A stretch of DNA of 19,204 nt, taken from JANRKN01 sp033763435 (GTDB lineage Bacteria > Planctomycetota > Phycisphaerae > Phycisphaerales > UBA1924). Every line of letters starts with the position of its first letter. Positions within the stretch are counted from its first letter, which is position 1. Positions 13,823-19,204 of this stretch are shown here, one piece after another. Where the stretch lies: positions 1 through 19,204 of the forward strand of contig JANRKN010000052.1 in the NCBI GenBank assembly GCA_033763435.1, given 5' to 3'. The notes beneath the pieces are model-generated. The model made no database searches, was not told the origin of the DNA, and worked only from the letters and a program-made list of their open reading frames with translations. The translations under genes were made by a program, and so were the position numbers.

Positions 13823-14524
13823 TCAGCGACGGCCGCGGGCACGCGCCCGGCCACCCGCCGCGTCGGACTCTTCCTCCGTCCGCTCGGTGGTGTACATGCC
13901 CTTGTAGATCCACATCTTCACACCGATCACCCCGTACGTCGTCTTCGCCTCGGCAAAGCCGTACTGGATGTTCGCCTGCAGCGTGCTCAGCGGCAGCGAG
14001 CCCATCTTGACGTCCAGCGTGCGGCTCATTTCCGCGCCGCCCAGACGACCCGCCACCTGAACCTTCGCACCACGCGCGCCCGCGCCCATCGCCGCCTCAA
14101 CGCGCATCTTCACCGCGCGACGGAACGACGCACGCTTGGCCAGCTGCTCGGCAACCGCCTCGGCGCCCAGCTGCGCGTCCAGGTCCGGGTTCTTGACCTC
14201 CATCACGGAGATCGCGACCTTGCGGCCCGTCATGTACTGCAGCTCTTCGGTCATCCGCTCGATCTCGGCGCCCTTGGGGCCGATCACCAGGCCCGGACGC
14301 GCCGTCTTGATGATGACCTTCAGCTCTTCACGCGTGCGCTCGATGTGGATGTCCGTCACCGCCGCGAATGGGGGCTTGCGGTTCAGGCGCTTGTCCAGCC
14401 ACCGGCGGATCTTCTCGTCCTCGACCAGCAGCTCGCCGTACAGCGCCTTGGGCGCGTACCACCGGCTCCGGTGCGCTTCCGTGATGCCGAGCCTCAGACC
14501 GAATGGATGCGTCTTCTGTCCCAT
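13823..14524 (-). CDS. rpsC: 30S ribosomal protein S3
   Basis: Forms part of the mRNA entry channel with S4 and S5 and has helicase-related residues in E. coli. At 233 residues it starts 'MGQKTHPFGLRLGITEAHRSRWYA'. The KH domain 'RPGLVIGPKGAEIERMTEEL' is near residues 75-94. The C-domain has 'AGRLGGAEMSRTLDVKMGSLPLSTLQANIQYGFAEAKTTYGVIGVKMWIYKG', followed by an acidic then Arg-rich tail. No strong ribosome binding site is seen; AGAGG is about 15 nt from the ATG. It follows rplV by only 39 nt, so coupling is possible. Confidence 0.98.
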   Translation of the reverse strand: MGQKTHPFGLRLGITEAHRSRWYAPKALYGELLVEDEKIRRWLDKRLNRKPPFAAVTDIHIERTREELKVIIKTARPGLVIGPKGAEIERMTEELQYMTGRKVAISVMEVKNPDLDAQLGAEAVAEQLAKRASFRRAVKMRVEAAMGAGARGAKVQVAGRLGGAEMSRTLDVKMGSLPLSTLQANIQYGFAEAKTTYGVIGVKMWIYKGMYTTERTEEESDAAGGRARARGRR

Positions 14525-14563
14525 AGTGCTTTTCGCTTTGCCTCTGGCTGAACTCGATCCGAC

Positions 14564-15136
14564 TCAGGCCTTCTTCGCCGAACGCTTCTTCGTGCCCTTC
14601 TCCGCCACGCCCACCGTGATGTGGCTGAAGCACTTGATGATCGGGTGCGCACGACCGCGGTCCTTGGGCTGGAACCGCTTCATCCGCGGGCCCTGATCCA
14701 CGCGGCTCTCGCACACCACCAGCTTGTTCACGTCCGCCTCAGCGAGCTCCGCGTCCGCGATCGCCGCGTTCAGAGCCTTCTTCACGTCCACCGCCGCGCG
14801 CTTGGTCGTGAACGACAGCATGTTCAGCGCGTCGTTCACGCTCTTGCCGCGGATCATGTCGGTGATCAGCGAAGCCTTCCGCGGGCTGCCACGGTGATAC
14901 TTCACCTGGCTCACGAACTTCGCGAGGTCCTTGCGGGCCACGCCCAGCGCGCCCGCCAGCTTGGTCATGTCCTCAGCGCGGCAACGCGGATGATCCTTGC
15001 CGTTCATCCAGTTGTTGATCGCACGCACCGCCCGCACGCCCTTGAGCGCATCGCGCTCCACGGCCTGGGCAAGCTGCTCGCGAGCCACGCCCTTCTCGCT
15101 CGCCGTCGCCTTCAGAATGTCGCTGCGAATCCTCAC
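14564..15136 (-). CDS. rplV: 50S ribosomal protein L22 with an N-terminal extra domain
   Basis: L22 binds all domains of 23S rRNA and its hairpin lines the exit tunnel. The L22 core is at about residues 75-178: 'VKYHRGSPRKASLITDMIRGKSVNDALNML', 'KKALNAAIADAE' and 'DQGPRMKRFQPKDRGRAHPIIKCFSHITVGV'. It is preceded by about 74 extra residues. The last part of these, 'INNWMNGKDHPRCRAEDMTKLAGALGVARKDLAKF', looks like the end of a Cro/C1-type helix-turn-helix. The start is GTG at 15136 with an AGAGGG box 7 nt upstream, which supports translation of the extension. Total length is 190 residues against about 110. The HTH comparison is pattern recognition only, and the DNA- or RNA-binding role is unknown. 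Confidence 0.95.
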   Translation of the reverse strand: MRIRSDILKATASEKGVAREQLAQAVERDALKGVRAVRAINNWMNGKDHPRCRAEDMTKLAGALGVARKDLAKFVSQVKYHRGSPRKASLITDMIRGKSVNDALNMLSFTTKRAAVDVKKALNAAIADAELAEADVNKLVVCESRVDQGPRMKRFQPKDRGRAHPIIKCFSHITVGVAEKGTKKRSAKKA

Positions 15137-15248
15137 GGGTCAGCCCTCTTCTGTCACATGCCTCGAATCAATCCCACCACACCAGCCCCGACATCCCCCA
15201 CCATCCCCCACCACCGCTCACCTACGGCGCCCGATCGGGCCCGGCGGA

Positions 15249-15548
15249 TCAACCCGCCGCCGCCTTCTCGCCGCCGTCGATGCCTTCCTTCTTGTTCGTG
15301 TGCCCGCGGAACGTGCGGGTGTTCGAGAACTCGCCGAGCTTGTGACCGACCATGTCCTCGGTCACGAACACGTCGTTGAACACCTTGCCGTTGTGCACCT
15401 TGAACGTGTGCCCGACGAACTCGGGAACGATCGTGCAGCGACGGGCCCAGGTCTTGATCGGCTCCTTGCGCCGCGACGTGTTCAGCTTCTCAACCTTCCG
15501 GTAGAGGCTCTCAACGACGAACGGACCCTTCTTCAGACTGCGTCCCAT
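15249..15548 (-). CDS. rpsS: 30S ribosomal protein S19
   Basis: Head protein of the 30S subunit, partner of S13, contacting the A-site finger. At 99 residues it has 'MGRSLKKGPFV', 'IKTWARRCTIVPEFVGHTFKVHNGKVFNDVFVTEDMVGHKLGEFSNTRTFRGH', which is canonical. The ATG at 15548 has an AAGGA box 9 nt upstream. It is flanked by gaps of 87 nt (after rplB) and 112 nt (before rplV), both with G-rich mRNA-strand tracts. Confidence 0.98.
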   Translation of the reverse strand: MGRSLKKGPFVVESLYRKVEKLNTSRRKEPIKTWARRCTIVPEFVGHTFKVHNGKVFNDVFVTEDMVGHKLGEFSNTRTFRGHTNKKEGIDGGEKAAAG

Positions 15549-15602
15549 CGGCCTACTTCCTTCACAAGTCGTCGATCACGATCCCGAAGCGATTCCAACC
15601 AA

Positions 15603-15625
15603 CCCCACCCGACCCCACCAACCCC
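15603..15625 (-). other. G-quadruplex-capable tract in the rpsS leader
   Basis: Four G-runs on the mRNA strand (15622-15625, 15613-15616, 15608-15610 and 15603-15606) have loops of 5, 2 and 1 nt, a compact motif. It is followed by GTTGGAATCGCTTCGG, a near match to the segment in the rplX leader. Confidence 0.55.
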
Positions 15626-15635
15626 GTCACAGCCC

Positions 15636-16493
15636 TTACTTCAGCTGCCCGTACCGCTTGCTCACGCGACGGCGGACAATCAGCTTGCTCGAAGGCTTCT
15701 TGCGGTTGCGGGTACGACCACCCTTGGCCAGCACGCCCGTCGGGCCGCACGGCGGACGGTTGCCCTTCGACCGGCCCGAACCACCGCCCAGCGGGTGAGC
15801 ATGGTGGCTCTTGGCGATACCACGCGTGATCGGGCGACGCCCCATCAGACGCGTCAGACCCGCCTTGCCCAGGCGACGCAGGCGGTGATCGCCGTTGCCC
15901 ACCTGGCCGACGGTCGCCATGCAGTCGATCGGCACACGACGCAGTTCGCCCGAGGGCAGCGTCAGCGTGGCGTAATCGCCTTCCTTGTTCGTCAGCTTCG
16001 CGTACGAACCGGCCGAGCGGCACATCTGGCCGCCCTTGCCCTTGATGATCTCGACGTCGTGCACGTCCAGGCCCGTCGGGATGAACCGCAGGCACATGCG
16101 GTTGCCGATGTTCGGCTCGACCGCCGCATCGTTGCTCGACACGACCTTCATGCCCACGCGGATCCCGCCCGGCGCCAGCACGTAGCGCTTCACGCCGTCG
16201 GTGTACTTCAGCAGCGCGATGTGGCACGAACGGTTCGGGTCATGCTCCACCGCCGCGACGTTCGCCTCGATCGCATGGCGATCGCGCCGGCGGAAGTCGA
16301 TCATGCGGTACATCTGCTTCACGCCGCCGCCGCGACCACGCGAACGGATCACGCCGTCATGGTTGCGACCGCCCGTCTTGGGCTTAGGCAGCAGCAGGCT
16401 CTTCTCGGGCTTGCTCTTCGTGACCTCAACGTGCGCGTTCACGCTCGCGTTGCGGCGGCCGGCGCTCGTGGGCTTGTAGATCCGAATCGGCAT
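15636..16493 (-). CDS. rplB: 50S ribosomal protein L2
   Basis: Central 23S rRNA-binding protein needed for peptidyl transferase activity and subunit joining. At 285 residues it is close to the usual 275. 'IRIYKPTSAGRRNASV', 'GGVKQMYRMIDFRRRD', 'GMKVVSSNDAAVEPNIGNRMCLRFIP' and 'KLTNKEGDYATLTLPSGELRRV' are diagnostic. The usual 'NPxDHPHGGGEG' motif reads 'SHHAHPLGGGSG'. The His matching the functionally important E. coli H229 is kept (H233), while the Asp before it and the second His are Ala and Leu. The ATG has an AAGGA box 7 nt upstream. Confidence 0.98.
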   Translation of the reverse strand: MPIRIYKPTSAGRRNASVNAHVEVTKSKPEKSLLLPKPKTGGRNHDGVIRSRGRGGGVKQMYRMIDFRRRDRHAIEANVAAVEHDPNRSCHIALLKYTDGVKRYVLAPGGIRVGMKVVSSNDAAVEPNIGNRMCLRFIPTGLDVHDVEIIKGKGGQMCRSAGSYAKLTNKEGDYATLTLPSGELRRVPIDCMATVGQVGNGDHRLRRLGKAGLTRLMGRRPITRGIAKSHHAHPLGGGSGRSKGNRPPCGPTGVLAKGGRTRNRKKPSSKLIVRRRVSKRYGQLK

Positions 16494-16532
16494 CGCTCGT
16501 TCCTTCCGTCGTCCGAGCCCTCATCGAGCCCG

Positions 16533-16561
16533 GTGGATCAGCTCCGTCAGTGGATCAGCTC
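16533..16561 (-). repeat. 12-bp direct repeat in the rplB-rplW gap
   Basis: GTGGATCAGCTC (plus-strand reading) occurs at 16533-16544 and again at 16550-16561, a 17-bp period, just after the rplW stop on the transcribed strand. No hairpin or promoter is evident; it may be a small tandem duplication. Confidence 0.6.
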
Positions 16562-16563
16562 AC

Positions 16564-16854
16564 TCAGAACAGTTCGATCGTGTCCTCGGCGTGCAGGCGA
16601 ACCGTCGCCTTCTTCGTCGAGGCCTCGGTCACCTCGCCGTACTTCAGCCGGCGGGTCTTGCCCTTGCGAACCTGCGTCCACACGCCGGTCACACGAACCT
16701 TGTAGATCTTCTGAACCGCATCCTTGATCTCGTCCTTGCCGGCGCGAGCGTCGACCAGGAACGAGTAGCGCTTCTGCTCGTTCATCGCGAACGTGCTCTT
16801 CTCGCTCAGGAGCGGCTTCTTGATGATGTGGGTCGCCTGCAGCGTCGTCGTCAT
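16564..16854 (-). CDS. rplW: 50S ribosomal protein L23
   Basis: Tunnel-exit protein that docks trigger factor and SRP. At 96 residues it has 'IIKKPLLSEKSTFAMNEQKRYSFLVDARAGKDEIKDAVQKIYKVRVTGVWTQVRKGKTRRLKYG', which is typical of L23. The ATG at 16854 has a GGAGG box 9 nt upstream. It follows rplD by 53 nt and precedes rplB by 70 nt. Confidence 0.98.
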   Translation of the reverse strand: MTTTLQATHIIKKPLLSEKSTFAMNEQKRYSFLVDARAGKDEIKDAVQKIYKVRVTGVWTQVRKGKTRRLKYGEVTEASTKKATVRLHAEDTIELF

Positions 16855-16907
16855 CGTTCTTTACCTCCGCCGGAGCTCACGCCCCGACGTGCTGTGATCG
16901 GAAAGGC

Positions 16908-17597
16908 TCAGGCCTTCGCCGCCGTGCGGCCCTTGGGGTTGATCTTCGCGTCCTTGCCCGTCTGCGACGTCGGGCCCGACAGCCACGACTCCAGCTCGGC
17001 CTTGCCGATCACCACGAAGCGGTGGTTCAGCAGGTTCCACACGTTCAGGTCATCCGGGCGGATCAGCGTCACGTTCTCGACGTTCCGACCCGACAGACGC
17101 GCGTTCTTCGCGCCGTTGCCCTCGCCCAGCGCCACCACCGCCGACTGGTCGATCTTCAGCGCCGCGAGGAAATCGCGGAACGCCTTCGTCTTGGGCTCGT
17201 TGAATTCGATCTTGTCGACGACACGCACCTCGGCATCCACCAGCTTCGCGAGCAGCGCGTTGCGGTTGGCCTTGCGGCGCATCTTCTTGGGCATCTCGAT
17301 CCGGAAGTCCTCGCGGGTCTTCTTCTTCGAGTGACCGTGACCACCGCCCTTGAACAGGTTGACCTTGCGGTCGCCGTGGCGGGCGTTGCCGGTGCCCTTC
17401 TGCTTGTAGAGCTTCTTCGTCGAGCCTTCAACCTCGTGACGGTTCTTCGTCTTCGAGGAGCCCTGACGCTGGTGCGAGTGATAACGCACGTACGCCTGCT
17501 TGATCAGCGAAGCGTTGATCTCACCACCCAGGGCCTTCTCGTCCACGGAGATCTTGCCGATCTCCTGGCCCTTCATATTGAACACGGGGACATCCAT
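16908..17597 (-). CDS. rplD: 50S ribosomal protein L4
   Basis: 23S rRNA-binding protein whose loop lines the exit tunnel; in E. coli it also represses the S10 operon through its leader. At 229 residues it starts 'MDVPVFNMKGQEIGKISVDEKAL'. The basic loop includes 'RQGSSKTKNRHEVEGSTKKLYKQKGTGNARHGDRKVNLFKGGGHGHSKKK' (the tunnel extension, with the GTGNARHG motif). The C-terminal half has 'VVDKIEFNEPKTKAF' and 'LIRPDDLNVWNLLNHRFVVIG'. The ATG at 17597 has a GAGG box 7 nt upstream. It is preceded by the unusual 416-nt structured gap after rplC. Confidence 0.98.
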   Translation of the reverse strand: MDVPVFNMKGQEIGKISVDEKALGGEINASLIKQAYVRYHSHQRQGSSKTKNRHEVEGSTKKLYKQKGTGNARHGDRKVNLFKGGGHGHSKKKTREDFRIEMPKKMRRKANRNALLAKLVDAEVRVVDKIEFNEPKTKAFRDFLAALKIDQSAVVALGEGNGAKNARLSGRNVENVTLIRPDDLNVWNLLNHRFVVIGKAELESWLSGPTSQTGKDAKINPKGRTAAKA

Positions 17598-17624
17598 TCT
17601 GTCGCCTCGTTCTTCGTGCCTTAC

Positions 17625-17881
17625 GCCGGAAACCGCATTCCGCGGCTCCCGGCACCTCGCCTCACCGTCACGCCTCCATTCACGGGCGGTTGTCCCGTGG
17701 CCGGGAACCCTCTCAGGCTCCCAGGGAGGCGGCTCGGATCTGACTCGGCCACCTTGACGAACGGACCCAGAATCCGCTCGCCACTTGTTGTCTCCGTCCG
17801 GCGGTTTCGCAAGGAACCTCTCTCGAGGCCCCCCTCACGACCTGCCGGACCCTTCGACCGGTGCTCTGGCCCGACCGAAGG
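17625..17881 (-). ncRNA. Candidate structured RNA leader upstream of rplD
   Basis: The minus strand of this gap can form, in 5'-3' order: an 11-bp stem (17871-17881 with 17851-17861); an 8-bp stem with a GAGA loop (17813-17832); a 12-bp stem with a 5-nt loop (17755-17783); a 7-bp stem (17748-17754 with 17727-17733); a 10-bp stem with a GAGA loop (17701-17724); a 6-bp stem (17681-17699); and a 12-bp stem with a 5-nt loop (17625-17653). Most contain G-U pairs that would be A-C mismatches on the other strand, so the minus strand is the likely RNA. A 7-bp pairing of 17725-17731 with 17671-17677 would enclose the 10- and 6-bp hairpins and exclude the 7-bp stem, suggesting alternative folds. I recognise no known RNA family. 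It may be an L4-responsive leader; that is inference. Confidence 0.5.
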
Positions 17882-17964
17882 AACTGGACGCCCCCACCAC
17901 CCTCCCCACCCGTCAACCCCACCCCGAAACCCCAATCCCCGAAACCCCAATCCCCGAAACCCAA
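17882..17964 (-). repeat. 15-bp G-rich tandem repeat and G-quadruplex-capable tract after rplC
   Basis: The 15-bp unit CCCCGAAACCCCAAT (plus reading) occurs at 17922-17936 and 17937-17951, with a partial third copy from 17952. The mRNA strand carries a long series of GGG and GGGG runs separated by 1-5 nt through 17882-17964. An 8-bp stem (17998-18005 with 17965-17972) sits between this tract and the rplC stop. Together with the structured RNA downstream this fills the 416-nt gap 17598-18013; no gene is seen in it. Confidence 0.75.
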
Positions 17965-18013
17965 CCGCCCCGTCCGTCAGCCGTCAGGCCTCCGGTCCGG
18001 GGCGGGGATTATT

Positions 18014-18706
18014 TCACTTCTTCGTGCCCGCGGCAACTTTCTTCGCCTTGCTCTTGTACAGGCGAACCGCCGGACGCACCATCACCACACCGTTGTTCGC
18101 GCCAGGAACGCCGCCCTTGACCAGCAGCAGATTGTTCGCGGCATCGATACGCACCACATCCAGCGACCGGCACGTCACGCGCTCATCGCCCATGTGGCCC
18201 GACATCCGCTTGCCCTTCTTCAGACCGCCGCCGAAACCGCGGTTGGAGCAGTGCGAGCCGATCGAACCGGGCGAGCGGTGCTTACGCTCGGTGCCGTGCG
18301 AGGCGTACTGGCCCTTGAAGTTGTGACGCTTCATGGTGCCCTGGAAGCCCTTGCCCTTGCTCGTCCCAATCACATCGACGTACAGGAGACCGTTCAGGGC
18401 CTCGACCGTCAACGTCTGACCGGCGGTGAACTTGGCCAGTTCCTCGGCCTTGACGCGGAACTCGCCGTGCTTCCGCAGCGGATCCGTGTTCGCCTTGGCG
18501 TCGTGGCCGATCATCGGCATCGTCGAGTTCCGGGGCTTCATCGAGCCGTGCCCGATCTGCACCGCCGTGTACCCGTCCTTCTCGGCCGTCTTGATCTGCG
18601 TCACCACGTTGGGCTCAACGTGGATCACCGTCACCGGCACGCTCACGCCCTCGGGCGTGTACACGCGCGTCATCCCCACCTTCCGACCGAACAGCGCAAT
18701 CGACAT
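18014..18706 (-). CDS. rplC: 50S ribosomal protein L3
   Basis: Assembly-initiating 23S rRNA-binding protein with a loop reaching the peptidyl transferase centre. At 230 residues it starts 'MSIALFGRKVGMTRVYTPEGVSVPVTVI'. The central loop 'GFQGTMKRHNFKGQYASHGTERKHRSPGSIGSHCSNRGFGGGLKKGKRMSGHMG' is typical, although the position methylated in E. coli (Gln150) is Ser or a nearby residue here. The C-terminus ends in a Lys/Ala tail. The ATG has an AAAGGAG box 6 nt upstream, one of the best in the cluster. It follows rpsJ by 29 nt, the tightest ribosomal pair in the window. Confidence 0.98.
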   Translation of the reverse strand: MSIALFGRKVGMTRVYTPEGVSVPVTVIHVEPNVVTQIKTAEKDGYTAVQIGHGSMKPRNSTMPMIGHDAKANTDPLRKHGEFRVKAEELAKFTAGQTLTVEALNGLLYVDVIGTSKGKGFQGTMKRHNFKGQYASHGTERKHRSPGSIGSHCSNRGFGGGLKKGKRMSGHMGDERVTCRSLDVVRIDAANNLLLVKGGVPGANNGVVMVRPAVRLYKSKAKKVAAGTKK

Positions 18707-18735
18707 GACTCGCTCCTTTCAGCAGGGGTGAGGGG

Positions 18736-19044
18736 TTAAGCCTTGATCTTGATGAACACGCCCGCCGGAACCACGAGACGATTCAGCGCCTCGACCGTCC
18801 GCGCGTTGGGCTCGATGATGTCAATGATCCGCTTGTGCGTGCGGATCTCGAACTGCTCGCGGCTCTTCTTATCGATGAACGGCGAACGCAGCACCGTGTA
18901 ACGCTCGATCCGCGTGGGGAGCGGGATGGGCCCGGCCACCTTCGCATTCGTCCGCTTCGCGTGATCGACGATTTCCTTCGCCGAGGCGTCCAGCGCAATG
19001 TGGTCGTACGCCTCCATCCGAATCCGAATCCGACCGCCCGTCAT
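18736..19044 (-). CDS. rpsJ: 30S ribosomal protein S10
   Basis: Head protein of the 30S subunit and, as NusE, a partner of NusB in antitermination. At 102 residues it has 'RIRIRMEAYDHIALDASAKEIVDHAKRTNAKVAGPIPLPTRIERYTVLRSPFIDKKSREQFEIRTHKRIIDI', the S10 signature. The ATG at 19044 has an AAAGGA box 7 nt upstream. It is the first gene of the cluster, with its own promoter-like site about 100 nt upstream. No tuf gene is seen in the 160 bases between it and the window edge. Confidence 0.98.
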   Translation of the reverse strand: MTGGRIRIRMEAYDHIALDASAKEIVDHAKRTNAKVAGPIPLPTRIERYTVLRSPFIDKKSREQFEIRTHKRIIDIIEPNARTVEALNRLVVPAGVFIKIKA

Positions 19045-19117
19045 GGCGCAGTCCTTTCTTCAAAGAGCCCGAGGGGAACCTTCAGCGGTGTTCCTCGCCC
19101 CACCCAAATATGCCCAT

Positions 19118-19141
19118 CCCTCCACGCCGAAACGTGAAGGG
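19118..19141 (-). other. 9-bp hairpin at the predicted 5' end of the S10 operon mRNA
   Basis: On the minus strand CCCTTCACG pairs with CGTGGAGGG (one U-G pair) around a 6-nt loop. Its first base, 19141, lies 6 nt past the -10 box, so the transcript would start at or within a base or two of the stem. 5'-terminal stems can protect mRNA from decay. The U-G pair would be a C-A mismatch on the plus strand. Confidence 0.5.
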
Positions 19142-19146
19142 TCGTG

Positions 19147-19174
19147 ACGATAGCGCCCTCCCGTCCCGAGTCAA
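19147..19174 (-). promoter_or_regulatory. Candidate sigma-70 type promoter of the S10 operon
   Basis: On the minus strand TTGACT (19174-19169, five of six consensus bases) is followed after 16 bp by TATCGT (19152-19147, four of six). It lies about 100 nt upstream of the rpsJ start and heads the cluster. Predicted transcription start is near 19140. Confidence 0.62.
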
Positions 19175-19204
19175 ACCCCAACGCCCCGAACCGAGCACAA
19201 ACCC

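Noticed and set aside
17625..17653. Group II intron domain V, because of a GAGCCGC...GCGGTTTC resemblance
   Set aside because: It is a 29-nt simple stem without the bulge and length of domain V, and no intron-encoded protein or other domains are visible.
17671..17724. TPP riboswitch, because of a CTGAGA string in the rplD leader
   Set aside because: The second conserved half of the TPP element is absent, and the string is just the loop of a 10-bp hairpin.
17621..17950. Minus-strand open frame of 109 codons in the rplC-rplD gap
   Set aside because: Its N-terminal part is the translated 15-bp repeat (GFRGLGF-like) and the rest has no family resemblance. RNA structure explains the region better.

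Overview
This window is GC-rich bacterial chromosome dominated by one long minus-strand ribosomal-protein cluster. It is the S10, spc and alpha operons in the ancestral order, complete from rpsJ (S10) to rplQ (L17). The best taxonomic guess, inferred from protein features only, is a member of Planctomycetota, probably Phycisphaerae-like. The reasons are: no rpmD (L30) between rpsE and rplO; no adk or rpsD in the cluster; long lineage-specific extensions on L17, L22, L5, L15 and S5; an S14 that has lost most of its zinc ligands; and a neighbouring DUF4139-type gene. No 16S rRNA gene or other decisive marker is present.

Layout, read along the minus strand (high to low coordinates). At 19204-19045 lies a promoter with a 5'-terminal hairpin. 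The S10 operon follows: rpsJ, rplC, a 416-nt structured gap, rplD, rplW, rplB, rpsS, rplV, rpsC, rplP, rpmC, rpsQ. Then comes the spc operon: rplN, rplX, rplE, rpsN, rpsH, rplF, rplR, rpsE, rplO, secY, map, infA. A second promoter-like site (4287-4315) precedes the alpha operon: rpmJ, rpsM, rpsK, rpoA, a 363-nt gap with a 30-bp hairpin repeat array, and rplQ. On the plus strand the first 753 bases are the 3' end of a DUF4139-type gene. It converges on rplQ and shares a strong bidirectional terminator with it.

The genes build the ribosome (19 large- and small-subunit proteins of the S10/spc blocks plus S11, S13, L17 and L36), start translation (IF1), insert membrane proteins (SecY), process N-termini (methionine aminopeptidase) and transcribe (RNA polymerase alpha).

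The gene content is ordinary; the spaces between the genes are not. No genes overlap, and most gaps are 30-190 nt. Many gaps carry G-run tracts, always on the mRNA strand, that could form G-quadruplexes. Two gaps stand out: rplC-rplD, which can fold into a dense series of 7-12 bp hairpins rich in G-U pairs specific to the mRNA strand, and rpoA-rplQ, with six exact-period 30-bp hairpin repeats showing a compensatory base-pair change. These two are the best candidates for something undescribed.
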